From NCBI RefSeq assembly GCF_023278565.1, contig NC_064678.1, positions 1,178,001 to 1,242,000 on the forward strand: 64,000 bases of DNA, written 5' to 3'. Both the position numbers and the translations under genes were made by a program. Under the pieces are notes generated by a model, which made no database searches, was not told where the DNA came from, and was given only the letters and a program-made list of their open reading frames with translations. Source of the stretch: Colletotrichum lupini (taxonomy: Eukaryota; Ascomycota; Sordariomycetes; Glomerellales; Glomerellaceae). The stretch's first letter is position 1; each line of letters begins with the position of its first letter. This document shows positions 35,518-47,560 of the stretch, piece after piece.

Positions 35518-36603
35518 CAAACATTACAGACTCTCATTTCTGGTAGCTCTCTCTCATACTGAAAGAGCCGACTCCTCAGTGTTCTCTTGTGGCTAAAGTC
35601 CAAGATGTGCTTTGCAAACGCATTACAGAGTACACAGCTGTATCACGATCTCTTCAAACCCCGAGCTATGCGGATACTCAGGAGTTACCCGAAACCGAAA
35701 ACTCACAATCCAGAGTTGCACTCTTGGCATATTCATGGCTTAGAGACGGGTTGAAGCTATCACGAGTGCATCGTGTAGTCTTGGAAGCCCGCCTCCATAT
35801 GAGCTGCCTCTATTATAGTTTCAGACCAGATTGTTTATTCAGTATCGACACCCAGCCAGGTGCTTTACGAAAACGAACTTGGGCGGGGAAAATTGCATGT
35901 TGTCTTTACGGGTTTCGACCACAGTGAGGGGAGCTTCATGTAGATGGGCTTGGCACGAGGCTCATGGCGCCTTACAGCGCCCGTTTGTGCCCTAACAGCA
36001 GTGCGAGCGGAAAAAAGGAGCATCTGGCCGTTCCCGACGGACGCCAGCTCTTGGTCCGTGACCGGTGATCCGGCCCAGATCCGAAGACGTCCAGGCCTGC
36101 TTTTCCGACCCAGCGGTTTGGAATGTCAGGTTGAGCCTTGGACAAATAACGTTAATCTGGTTTAGCGTGGGCAGACGAGTCATCACCGGGCAGTTTTATC
36201 CCAACTCAGCGTCCTTGCCAACGTTAACCTTGCCCGAAAGAACAGGAGCCATCTATAATTGACACAACTATGATTTGGTCCGAACTTGCTGCATTCCGTG
36301 CATTACGTGATTTAGCCCTCCTCCATCTGGGCTCGATGCATAATCGCCAAGATCCTAAACTCAGCCTCGAAGGTCTGCAAAGGCATCTTGACGAGACTCT
36401 TGGCAATTATCTCTACAATTCCTAAGGTTCGAATTTCTCAATTAGAAACCTGGGCTCTGAGATCACGAACTCGTTTTCGCGGAATCATGTCGTTGACGGT
36501 CCACTTGCGCTGGGCTTCTCCGGCGGAGAACTTCCCTTGTAAGATTTCAGAGACACAGCAGCAAGTTCAGACTTCAGAGGCATCTTGAGATGCTTCACAG
36601 GTC

Positions 36604-36611
36604 TATAAAAG
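36604..36611 (+). promoter_or_regulatory. TATA box of the 36798-37279 gene
   Basis: TATAAAAG lies about 190 bp before the ATG and is followed by a long CT-rich, CAA-rich untranslated leader with almost no G, the pattern of highly expressed fungal genes. Confidence 0.5.
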
Positions 36612-36797
36612 ATAATTGAATCCCGCGTTAAATGTCTTCTTTTTCTTCTCTCATCATCACACATTCACACTTCATTCAGTCTCTTCAACAATCATCATCA
36701 CAATCCTTCAGCTTCAAGCTTATCAATCTTTACAACTTTCTCTCTTTACCAACTCAACAAGTTTCTTCAACTTACCAACTTTTTCAAATCTCCAAAA

Positions 36798-37279
36798 ATG
36801 TTCTCCAAGACCATCGTCGCTGTTCTCTTCGCCTCCGTCGCTGTCTTCGCGGCCCCTGTCGAGACTTCCAACAAGGAAGTCGAGGGAAGACAGATCAACC
36901 AGAGTGTCACTCTCTGCAGTGACAAGGGCATGGCTGACTGCGACACTGTCAACTTCAACTTTGGCTTCTGCGGTTAGTTCCGGTTGTACAGTTTAATCTT
37001 GGTTCTTAGCTGACAGTCTCTAGTCTCTCCCATCGGAAGACTGAACGACAAGGTCAGCTCTCTCAACGCCAACGGCTACAACTGCATCTTCTACAAGTAA
37101 GTTCAAAGATTTATACATCTCAAATCAGCTCAGATTTCTAATCCACTTGCCACAGTGACACTGGATGCCGCAACGGTGGCGGTCAGATCGCCACTACTGG
37201 AGAGGTCACCGACATCCGCAGCCACCCCTCGTTCAGCACCATGAACGACGATGTCTCTTCCTTCTTGTGCAACATTTAA
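36798..37279 (+). CDS. Small secreted cysteine-rich protein, candidate effector
   Basis: Three exons (36798-36972, 37024-37096, 37156-37279) encode 123 residues. The signal peptide is MFSKTIVAVLFASVAVFAAP, followed by a short pro-region ending in EGRQ. The mature part has six Cys spread through the chain (LCSDKG, ADCDT, GFCV, YNCIFY, GCRNGG, FLCNI), consistent with three disulphides. The stretch FYNDTGCRNGGGQI slightly recalls beta/gamma-crystallin-like fold motifs, but I would not assign a family. It is head-to-head with another six-Cys secreted protein of different sequence. Confidence 0.78.
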
Positions 37280-39011
37280 GGTCTTCATTCGCTGCCAAGG
37301 CTGTTCTTTCAATCTGCATAACATGAACTGGTCACCAGCGCAACTTGTCTGGTCGCTTGCCAGCATCGTAGCAATCTACACTCACCTGGAACGATGGTGA
37401 GGATGCCTGGGATGGACTATGGCTTCTAGGGTTCAGTATGATTTGTATAGGTCTCTCTTGTCTCTCGGTAGCTCTTCAGCAATTGATATGTCACTCTACT
37501 TCCTTGCCCACTTCAATTGAATTAACTTACGCGCTCGATGTAATGCATTCGTTGAGCCATTCCCCACCTAAACGTTGGTAGGGTTTGGATATGTCTCAAA
37601 GGGAAGAGGATAACTCTCCGCAGAAGTGGCTTCGGGTCTTAGCCAGATGTGATCAATAAAAAAAATTACACCTTCTAGTCAATAGCCCTGTATAGATTGT
37701 GAGTCCGATAGTAAAGAGATTAAAAAAGACAAAACACGCATAATTTCTGCCACACTCTGACGCACAGGCCACTGGCAAAGGGGCTTGCTTCATGAGGAGG
37801 TCACGGAAATGCAGGCGACTTGGAGAGACACATGCCACACAAATCACCAAGGAATAAGACGGTATGCGGAAGCCGCACACAATCTCAACTTTTATGTACT
37901 AGCTCATTTGATAATGCAGTGAGATCTGATAAAAGACAACAGCTTAAACCCAAGATCAAGAGATTAAACCGTTTACGGAGTAGTTGGTTGGTGTTTGCTG
38001 CTTACTAAGCCCGAAACCGGCTCCCATCGGAAATCGGAACACCAAAAACACGAGGATGCGCTTTTCGGTCTGACGACACGTTCTACGAGCAGCTGCATAA
38101 TTCTGTCGCCGAATTCCTTACAATAACGAGCCAGATGGGAATGGCAAGCATGGCAAACAAGTGGTTTGTGGCGGTACTTACCGAAAGAGACGCGTCGTCC
38201 GCGGTCCGCCAAGTGCAACCAAAGCTGTTCAACCTTGGCCGTGCTGAAGATGCAGTGTCGAAGGCTTCAATCCCTCACGGTGAGATTTCGAGATCATCAG
38301 ATACCAGTCGAGAATCAGACGCCCACATACGGCTGAAAACCACGCCATCCTTGCCCCCATGTGGCAGAGCCCACCCGAAAGCCGAGACTTTCAAGTAGCT
38401 TGATGGGACTTCCCCCGGATGGAATCACAAGTCGTCGTCGTCTGCATCCGGCCAAAACCGCCACCAACGGCTTTCTCACTGGCCAACAGAGCTGGCGGTA
38501 TGGAGAATCTCGAATGCACAAACTTCTCACTGTGAGAATTCTGTTTCTCGCTTCAGGCTCCACTTCGCAACAACCCCGCTGTGGATTGAAAGCAGAGCGC
38601 TGACAGGTCGTTGGGTTCGAGGGGGCGGTTCGGACTAGCATATCCCTGACTCGTAAAGGGGTTTGCTAGCCTGTTTAATCTTATCAGATGCATCTCCGAG
38701 AGCCATCATGGAGCTTGGCGCACTAGTCTAGAGCAAAGAAAACCTTGAATGTGAGAGAAAAAAGTCCTCTGATGGAATTCTCCATCGTCCGAGTTGCTTT
38801 CTCTCAAGCCAAGTCTTACGTTTCTCGCCGTGCCGTCTCGATCCGACCTCGGGTTTGCGAACCAACAGAGTTCGGTTACCGTCCGACATAGGTTGGATAA
38901 ATAGCAAGACGAGCGCTGCTTCGATGGTTGCATTCACTTCGCTCCCTTGTCCTTCTCATCTATCATTCGTGCATTAGACTGCTACCGAGAGACCGGTACT
39001 ATCAAACAACA
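37280..39011. other. Intergenic region, no gene recognised
   Basis: It covers the 3' flank of the secreted-protein gene and the promoter of the MFSD1-like gene. Frames near 38135-38641 lie in opposing phases over the same bases and have no motif. Confidence 0.45.
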
Positions 39012-40722
39012 ATGGCGGCCCGCGCAGATCTCGAGTCCCACCGGGAGAAACACCCCGAAGACCTCGTCAACGAGGTCCCCGAGTCATCATCCTCGGATTC
39101 GGAGGACGACCTCAAGCCACATCCCCCAATGTACTGGAAGATCATTGCCGTCATTCTGATCTCCTGCATCAGCTTCGGTTCTTCGTGGAGTTCGGGTATC
39201 ACCGGCGCCCTGAAGTCGACGCTCAAGAAGGAGCTCGATATCAACAACAAGCAGTTTTCCCTGCTTGAAGCTAGTGAAGATTTCATGGTTACTCTGCTCA
39301 TTCTCACGAGCGGTATCGTGACGGACAGAATCGGTGGTGCCGGTGCCATGTTGTATGGTGAGTTTTACACTTGCAGCCTCTTCTGAGACAATGAAACTGA
39401 CGCAGCAAAAGGTAACATCATCTACTCCATCGGTTCCATTATCGTCGCCGCCGCAGCTCAGACCCGCGGCTTCAAGCTCATGATCGGCGGCCGAGTCATC
39501 CTTGCCCTCGGCGACATCGCAACCCAGGTTGCCCAGTACAAGGTCTTCAGCTCCTGGTTCTCGCCCAACAACGGTTTCGCGTCCACCCTCGGCCTAGAGC
39601 TCGGCATCAAGAAGATCGGCGGTTTCGTCGGCAAGTCCTCAGCCAACATCATTGCAAAGAACACTGGTAACTTCGCATGGGTCTTCTGGATCGCCGTCTT
39701 CATGAATGTCTTCACCAATATTCTCACTCTCGTATTTTACCGCTTCAACACCATCGCCCACAAGAAGTTTGGCAACGTTACGGACCCAGCCACCGGTGAA
39801 AAGCTTACTGAGAAGTCCAAGAAGTTTGAAGTCAGAAAGGTGCTTGAGCTCCCGTGGGTTTTCTGGGCCATCTTGTCATTCTCTCTTTTCCAGACCAGCA
39901 CTGCAATTGTGTTCTCGCAGAACGCCACCGAGTTGGCTGAGAAGAGATTCAAGACCGACTCCATCACTGCTGGTTGGTACTCAGCAACTCTGCAGTACGC
40001 CGGCTTCTTTTTGGTTCCCTGCATTGGTGCCTTCATTGATCTCCTGGGCAACCGCATCACCTTGTGTAAGTCAATCATGTCCTTTTGAGGATTCTGCCGG
40101 TATCTGACCCTTCTTAGTGGCTATTTGCGGTACCGGAGTCTTCCTGGCTATGGCTCTTATCAACTGGGCTACGGATACCAAAGGAACTGCTGCAGCGTTT
40201 GGCATTTACGCCGTTGCGTTCACTCTGGGCCCTACCACCATTATCGACAGTATCCGTACCTCGATGTGGCATTCATCTGTCTTTGGCTCCGCTTACGCCG
40301 TCAAAATTGCTACGAACAACGCGTAAGTTCTCGATCCATCTCAATCCAGTCATGTTTTTCTAACAAGCAGCAGGATGAACATTATCGTTCGTGTCATCAC
40401 CGGAGCCATCCAAGATGCCGATAACGACAGCTATGACCACGTCGTCATCGTCTACGCCGTTCTCGCCGCCGCTTCCGTCTTGGTCTCAATCATGTTGGGT
40501 GTCCTGTCGTGGTGGTCCATCGATTTGGGCAACCTCCAATGGACTAGGAAGCAACGTAGGGCTAATGGCGAATTGTGGAATGAGAGAAAGAGGGCTTTTT
40601 ACGAGGACAATGGGCCACGCAACAAGCGGATCTCTATGATTTGCTTCGGTTCTTTGGTCATGTTGATTCTGGGTGCTTGGTCGGCGTACTTCTGGGGTGT
40701 CGCAACTGGTAACAACTCTTAA
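39012..40722 (+). CDS. MFS transporter, MFSD1-like
   Basis: Four exons (39012-39357, 39412-40065, 40118-40322, 40374-40722) encode 517 residues. The acidic N-terminus (ESSSSDSEDDLKP) is followed by about twelve spans. DINNKQFSLLEASEDFMVTL, TDRIGGAGAMLYGN and the long TM4-5 region with VAQYKVFSSWFSPNNGFASTLGLELGIKKIGG resemble the MFSD1 group, whose vertebrate member is a lysosomal dipeptide transporter. A vacuolar or endomembrane location is therefore possible. Exon 4 begins with a single base that completes an Ala codon; the frame is continuous. No sugar-porter motif (PESPRW, PETK) is present, so it is unrelated to the 18.3-kb transporter. A start at 38928 would add 28 unrelated residues. 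Confidence 0.85.
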
Positions 40723-41220
40723 AAAGTACACGTATGAAGATGGTGACTTTGAGACAAGAGCACATAAGGCGCTTGTCAACGTCCGAGATACCCATGCACC
40801 GAGGCAACCTAACGAGGTATCCAGCCAGTAATGTAGGAACTTAATGAATAGTTGGTACGATTCCAAATCCATCAACCGCTGCGATGCGTTGAAAATGCCT
40901 TTGTCTGCAATGATTGGTCAGGAACATGAGGTAACACGGGAGCTTCACAAAACTTTGAAGCTCAGAAGGTTTGCTTCTGCCGATTGATGTTTGTGAACCG
41001 GACTTTGGATCCTAAGTTTCGAGGATATTTCGCCGACTTATCTCACGTGTTGCTTCATCGATGTCTAACTAAACAAGTTGAAATCATAGATACGAGATGA
41101 TCCTCGAAATTCAGCAAGTGCTGAACCTAATGTGCTGAACTCGGCTTGATAACCGAGTCGGCTCCGATCAACACTGCAGATGCATCGCCTCATTCGGATC
41201 CACTCTGTCATCTCCCCTCA
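40723..41220. other. Spacer up to the Copia insertion
   Basis: It is the 3' flank of the MFSD1-like gene, of normal composition right up to the target site CAAGG. I see no gene. Confidence 0.5.
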
Positions 41221-41225
41221 CAAGG
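41221..41225. repeat. Target-site duplication CAAGG, left copy
   Basis: CAAGG directly precedes the 5' LTR and recurs immediately after the 3' LTR at 50496-50500, the 5-bp duplication expected of LTR-element integrases. Confidence 0.85.
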
Positions 41226-41402
41226 TATTACGTAATAGGGATAGTAATCGCATCTCACGAAGTGCCCGTTACGTGCTAAATCACGTGTCTATCTTAAATA
41301 TTATATATATAGACCTTTTCCTTTTATCTATTTCTATTTTAATAATAAAGCTACTTTTACTATATTCTATATACTTATTATTACGTATTATAACTCGTAA
41401 TA
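41226..41402 (+). repeat. 5' LTR, 177 bp
   Basis: It aligns without gaps to 50319-50495. By hand count about 30 positions differ and every difference is a transition. The outer (left) 70-80 bp keep more G and C than the 3' copy, and the inner part is more AT-rich. It starts TATTACG (from TGTTACG) and ends TAATA where the 3' copy has TGACA. Confidence 0.88.
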
Positions 41403-43524
41403 ATTATAAGCTTAGCTCTTAGTTAAGACCTTATACTATAATAACGTACTTATTAATATAATTCTTACGATTTTTTTAAAATAACTAACTTACTTATACT
41501 TACTTTAGCCTAAGCTAAATTAACTAATTATAATAATTAAATTAAATAGTTTAGTATACTTCGTATTATAAATAAAGGCGTTAGGGTTTAAAAATACGTC
41601 GACCTAAACGCTCTAAATTTTAATATATTCCTTAACCCCTCTATAGCACTTATTTTACCCTTAGAATTTAAATAATTAGTTACGACCTATAATAAAAAAG
41701 AACTATGAGCTTACTAAGCCCGTTATAAAGTATTTAAAAATAATTAAAAAAACTAGGAAATCCTTTATTAATAGCTTCTAAAGATAACTTTTAATACGAA
41801 CTTTTTAACTTTTTTAAATATAAATAATTTATAAAACTAAGCTAGGTTTTTTTTTATAAAGCTAGCTATATTACTTACTTTATATAAATAAATCTATCTT
41901 TATATTATATTTATAAAAAAGATTTATATACTAAAGAGTATTTAGAAATAATAAGAGCTTAATATTAAATATAAGTAACTTATAATTTATAAACGTAATA
42001 TTATTAATACATATATTAAAATCCTTACTTAGTGATTAGTAAAATTAATTAATACTATATTATATAAATACGTATTTTAAAAAGCTATTAAGAACGGTAC
42101 TAAGTTTAGTATATAGCAAATCGTTAAATATTTAAAACAAGAATTTATACCTCCCGAACTAATAATAAAAAATACGGTTGAAAAGGAATATTAATAAGCC
42201 CTTAATAAAGTAAGGACTAAAATTAACTTTTAATATTAGTATAAAGAGTAATAATCTACTTATTTCTAAATTAAAATATTTAATATTTTAAAAATTATAA
42301 AAAGATTACTATACTTAATTTTTTAATTATAGTTAAGTCTAAACTTAACTTTATATAAGGCTAACGTATATATAAAACCTTTAATAAATTAATAGCTTTT
42401 AAAATATATATAAAGACCCTCGAGGAGATTACGTATATATTTAGCTTAGTAACTTAGGACGTATATACTAAACGATTTTTAAATTAAAAAGGGGCTTATT
42501 CTATTTTTATTAAACACTCTAACTTAGTTAATAACGTAAATAATAAAAGTAATGTTATATACTTTTATAATTACGTATATTTATAGCACCCTATAGCGTA
42601 TTAAAAATTAAAATAAGTACTTATAAGCCGAAACGCTAGTAAGTTATTAAGACGAATATTAAGGAGCTATATAAAAGAAGTCCTTATTATTATTAAATTA
42701 AATAAATAGAAATTACTCTAAAATAAGCTTAAAAAAGCTAGTTAGCTAAGGAATAATAGAACCCCTAAGAAACTTAAGTTTTTAAAAAGATTTTTTAATT
42801 AACTTATTACGAGCTTATTAATAAACTAAAACGAGGGCTACGTAATTACTATACTTATAAAGAGTTAGGACTTAAAAATAAATATAATTTTTAGTACTTT
42901 TATAAATAGTACTTACCCCCTTTTTAAAAATATGGTAATAAATAGTTATAAAATAATATATTTAATTAATAATAAGAGCCTACTTAAACCTAAGAGTTAC
43001 GTATTATTAAGTAATAAAAACTATATTAAATTAAGAACTATTATATTATTTATTATTATACGTAATATTTATATTATAAAGGGCGTTTTAAACGGACTTA
43101 AGGAAAAGGGAACTTACGATTTAAAGCTCTAAAACGTTACTTATATTAAGGGATTTTATATTAATATAATTTTAAAAACTTTACTAAATAGAAGCGTACT
43201 TTAGTATTATAGTCTAGATTATACTTTATAATAAAGAACGCTTTATAAAAGCACTATTAAAAAATAGCTTATTTAAAAGAATAATCTAATTTTTTTTAAA
43301 TATAAGCTCCTTTAATCTTATCCTTTTTTTATAAACCTTAAGTATATCTTATAAAGCTTAGCTAGTATTATATTACTAATTAGTTATAAAACATTTTATT
43401 ATTTATATTAATATACTTATAAAAAGTTTAATAGCGCGCTTTTTTAGTACTTTAAAATAGGTTATTTCGGACTTAATACTCTTTATTAATTACTATATCT
43501 AGCACGTATAGCTTTAACGAGGTA

Positions 43525-44023
43525 ATGCGGGATATTCTTATAAAGAATATGAAAAGTGAATATTCATATAGAAGCAAGAATATATGAATATAGGGGATAT
43601 AAGCGTATATAAAAGAGGTTTTTGTAGTAAAGAGAGTAATATAGTTGAATTACTATATAAGAAGTTGCTTGCTTAACGAAAGGTCTAGGTAGGCAAATAC
43701 ACGCCTATATATAGGCATAAAAACCTCCTACTAGAATATTCCATTGCTTATTAATTATGATATAATTAATAAGCGTATACGTAAGTGAATGCGTAATCGT
43801 AGTACGTAATTCCGCCTCGAGTAAATTCCAGATTATTCAGTTACCTTCCAGTACTTTCCATTGCTCACGTAAGCTTATATAAGCAGTATTGCTTACATAA
43901 TCAATACCTATAATAATCTACAGAAGTCGTAGATTAATATGGTATATAGTTTGCTTACGTAATATTGATAATAAGGCGAATAATAAGGTAAACAAAGTTA
44001 CCTTCGTAACACTATATAAGACT
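43525..44023. mobile_element. RIP-free insert of about 0.5 kb nested in the Copia element (solo-LTR-like)
   Basis: Unlike the DNA on both sides, this segment keeps CA and TG dinucleotides. It is flanked by the same heptamer CGAGGTA at 43518-43524 and 44024-44030. A TATA-like run (GTATATAAAAGAGG) lies about 90-100 bp in, and it begins ATGCGGGATATTC with several GAATATTC-like palindromes. No coding frame is seen. A solo LTR or a short non-autonomous element inserted after (or too short for) RIP is the best reading. The exact ends are uncertain because TG...CA termini do not coincide with the heptamer. Confidence 0.55.
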
Positions 44024-47000
44024 CGAGGTATATATATTAAACCTTTATTATAAGTTAAGTATAAAGTATATATATTATTTAAAACTAAAATAGTAATTTT
44101 AAAAAGACTACCCTTAAAAAGAGCCTTATAGCTATAGTACCGTATATCCTAAGATCTCTTTTATTTTAAACTATTTTTTAATAAATAATAATATGTACTC
44201 ATAGCTTTTAATAAATATAATAAGTAACTTAGGGGGTTCTTTTTAAAAATAAAAATAGAGGAAAAAGTACTTTTTATATTATAGAGCCTCGAGGTAGCGA
44301 TTCGTTATTAAAAAGAGACTCTAATCTATTTTTTTAAAAATAATAATAAGACCGCTCTTTTAATTATAAACGTTAAATACGTATATAAAACGTAGTGTAG
44401 CGAGCTAAGAATCGGAATAAAAGTTTTACTTTTATATATAAAAAAACCTATAAGTAATACTAAAAGAGTAAGTTAATTTATAATTACTAAAGCTCGTAAG
44501 ATATACTTTTTTATAAACCTCCTTACGAATTTATAAAATAAAATAATACTAATAATAATCTTTATTTATAATATTACCTTACGGGAGGTTAATAAAAGAG
44601 ATTTACTTATTATAATAAAAATTAACTAGTAAAAGTAGTATTAATACTAATAATAAACGGGTTACTAAGTACGGGATTCTAAACTAGTTATTTTATATTT
44701 TAATAACCTTTATATATATAATTACTAAGTATACCCTCTTTATAAGGATTATCAAAGGGGTATATATTAAAAGGAGTTTAAAGTACTTCCTTATAGGTAT
44801 ATAGGATACTTAGTTAGATATATATTAAAAACGTATAACTTATATAAGGTCTAAGTACCTATGCTCGAGTAGGTATTTATTATAAAGAATATTAAGTTTA
44901 ATAAAGAAGTTTTTTATAATCCTATATATAAGGAATAAGCTATCGTAAGTAAATAAATAAATTTAATAATTTAAAAAATATAAGAACTTTTTAATACTAA
45001 TAATAAGTTAGTTTAAGTACTTAGGGAAGCAGATTTAAACTTCGGAAATATTAATACTTAAAATAACTTTATAGTCGAGGATAGTATTATTATTAAATTT
45101 TTAACTATTTAGGACGCTAAGTAATTAATAAACGTATTTTAGGGTATAGTTAATAAGGCTAAAGAGGCTAATATAGTTTTATTATTATTACTAACCCCTA
45201 AGATAACCCCTTTATATAAGCTCGGGGATAGGAATAAAAAAGAGGATATAATAACTAAGTTATAAATAGCTCTACGTAATTTATAATCCTCCCTATAAGT
45301 ACTTATATATAGTGGTTTTTTTCCGGCTTTATAGGTATAAAAGATGAACCTTAATAAGATCACGCTTTTAAGGGAAATTATATAATATAGTATACTTTTT
45401 AATTATATAATACGCGCAATATACCCTAAGTACGCGCTTAACGCAATATAGTAATTTTAATATAAAAACCGCTATATAATTTAAGATAAGTAAGCTACCC
45501 TCTTCGTTACGTAGCGGCGCTAGTTAAAAAGGTTAATAATAAAGGTCGGCTATAATAATTAGTTATAATAGTTAGTTATAAGAGTTAGAAGCGGCCCTTA
45601 ACTATAAAGGTTCTAAACTTTAATAACGACGTAGAAGTTTTTAAAAAAAGGGCTAAATAGGCTAATATTTACTACTCTTTTATTATATTAAAGCTCGCAA
45701 AAATTCTTTCTATCCTTATTATTTTTGATATCGCCCAAAGCTACTCTCTATTTAAACTAAATAAATTTACTAAATAAATCTATTAAATAAACCTATTAAT
45801 ATATAAACTACTACCTAAATAGCTAGTTAAATAACTAGTTAAGAGGTTAGCTAGTTAAAATATTACCTTAACGAGAACCTACTCTAAAAATACTTATTAA
45901 TAAGTCTACCCCTCTCGGGCTAGGTACCCTTAGCTAGCTCGACGCTATAATTATTATAGCTAATATAAGCACGCCTAAGGATTAGTAAAGTACTTTTTAA
46001 TAATACGGAATTCGGCTAGGTAATAGTATAAACGCTATAAATAGCTAGGCTAATATAAATGTTAAGATTTAGTATATTAATACTAACTTAGAAATTATAC
46101 TTTATAAAACTAAAAATCCCTTTAATATAAGCTATATTATAAATATAAAAAAATATATAAGGGGCCCCCTAACCCTTAATAAAAAGGAGTATATAATATA
46201 AGATCTAGCCGCTTATGCGGGCTAGTATTAAAAAGTCTTATATACGTTAAAATAAGTATAGCTCGCCCTCTAAACGGGCAGGGAAAGGTCGGGAGCTATT
46301 AATAAAAAGAAAACAACGGTCGAGTCAGTTAACTATTATTTTAATTAGTAGTTAGGTATAGAGCGCAATATACTTAGTTTTCCTTAATACGTAATATATA
46401 GTACGGCCCCGGCGGATTACTCTATTAGGGGGATAAGTACTTATATATATTATAAAGGTTTTTAAGTTTTTAATTCTTAACGGCTCTTAGTAAAACGTTA
46501 AAGTATATAATAAACGAGGTATTAATTATAAAGAAGTAATTTTTAATATTAAAGTCGACGTTAATAAAGAACCTTTATAATAAATCTTTATTATTATATA
46601 GGAATAAAGTTTATAAGAACTACCTTATTAAGTACTAAATAAAGCTCCGTTAGGTCCTAAATATTTAAACCGGGCCCATAAACCTTTATACCGCTTTAAT
46701 AATAATATTTTTATAACGCTCTTATATTTAAATATAAGAAATAGTAATTATTATAACTATCTTTAGGACTACTTTTTTTCTATTTTTATACCTAATTAGT
46801 AAAAGGCTATAAAAAAAAGTAATATAAGATATATAATACTTTATTAAGTAATAAAAAGAATAGTTTATAGGACCTACTTAGAGCGCTCCGGAGGAGTTTA
46901 GAAATTACGACTTATTAAAGTTAACTTTTAAAACTTATTAAAAAGGTTTAGTAATATTAAATATTTCTTATTATAACTATAAAAACTACTTAGGGATATT

Positions 47001-47169
47001 ATAAATATAGAAATAAAAAAGCTAAGGGATATTAATATATAAAAAGAGGTCGACTATAATTTTAAATAAGGGATCTTATTTTTATTAAAATAAGTATATA
47101 CTTATAAGTATAACGTTAATAACGAGGTTAGTAAGGTAAAAGTATATATATATATAAAGAGGAATATAT

Positions 47170-47560
47170 AACTACTTAACTTTTTATAAAATACGTACGC
47201 TTCGACGCTTATTATAAAAGCCTTTAGGCTTATAATAATAATAGCTACCTAATTCGACCTTAAAATAAACTAGTATAATACTATTAACGTATTCCTTAAC
47301 GCACTTTTTAAAAATAAAAAACTAATAATTATTAAACTCCTAAAGGGATATAAGGTTATTAATAAAGTAAATAAACTCTAATACGCTCTATATAGCTTCT
47401 AAAATTTATTAATTTTTTAATTCTAAACTTTTATTTTTATACTCCGTAATATAAATATAATATATAGCTACTAAGAGACTTATATTTATTAAACCGTAAA
47501 TAGGAAAGTAATATTAATATTCTACGTTAATAACTTTATTATTTTATATTATTAAAATAA
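47170..47560 (+). pseudogene. Relic Copia reverse transcriptase
   Basis: The recoverable blocks in order are TxxFxKxVRFDAYY (47175 onward), FLNALF, LLKGYK, KLQYALYSLQ and IFYVNNFIILYY. They lie in different frames or are interrupted by stops. The catalytic YVDD reads YVNN, so no activity is possible. Confidence 0.8.

Larger units (their letters stand above)
35352..36797. promoter_or_regulatory. Divergent promoter region between two small secreted proteins
   Basis: The two secreted-protein genes point away from each other across 1.45 kb. Each has a TATA element and a long C/T- and CA-rich leader, typical of strongly expressed fungal genes. No coding motif is seen inside. Confidence 0.4.

Noticed and set aside
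35352..35603. In-frame N-terminal extension of the small secreted protein
   Set aside because: It would place the signal peptide inside the protein and run over the TATA box.
42932..43132. Short open frames inside the RIPed Copia block (also 45139-45363 and 50374-50559)
   Set aside because: They are chance openings in AT-rich mutated DNA with no match to Gag or Pol blocks.
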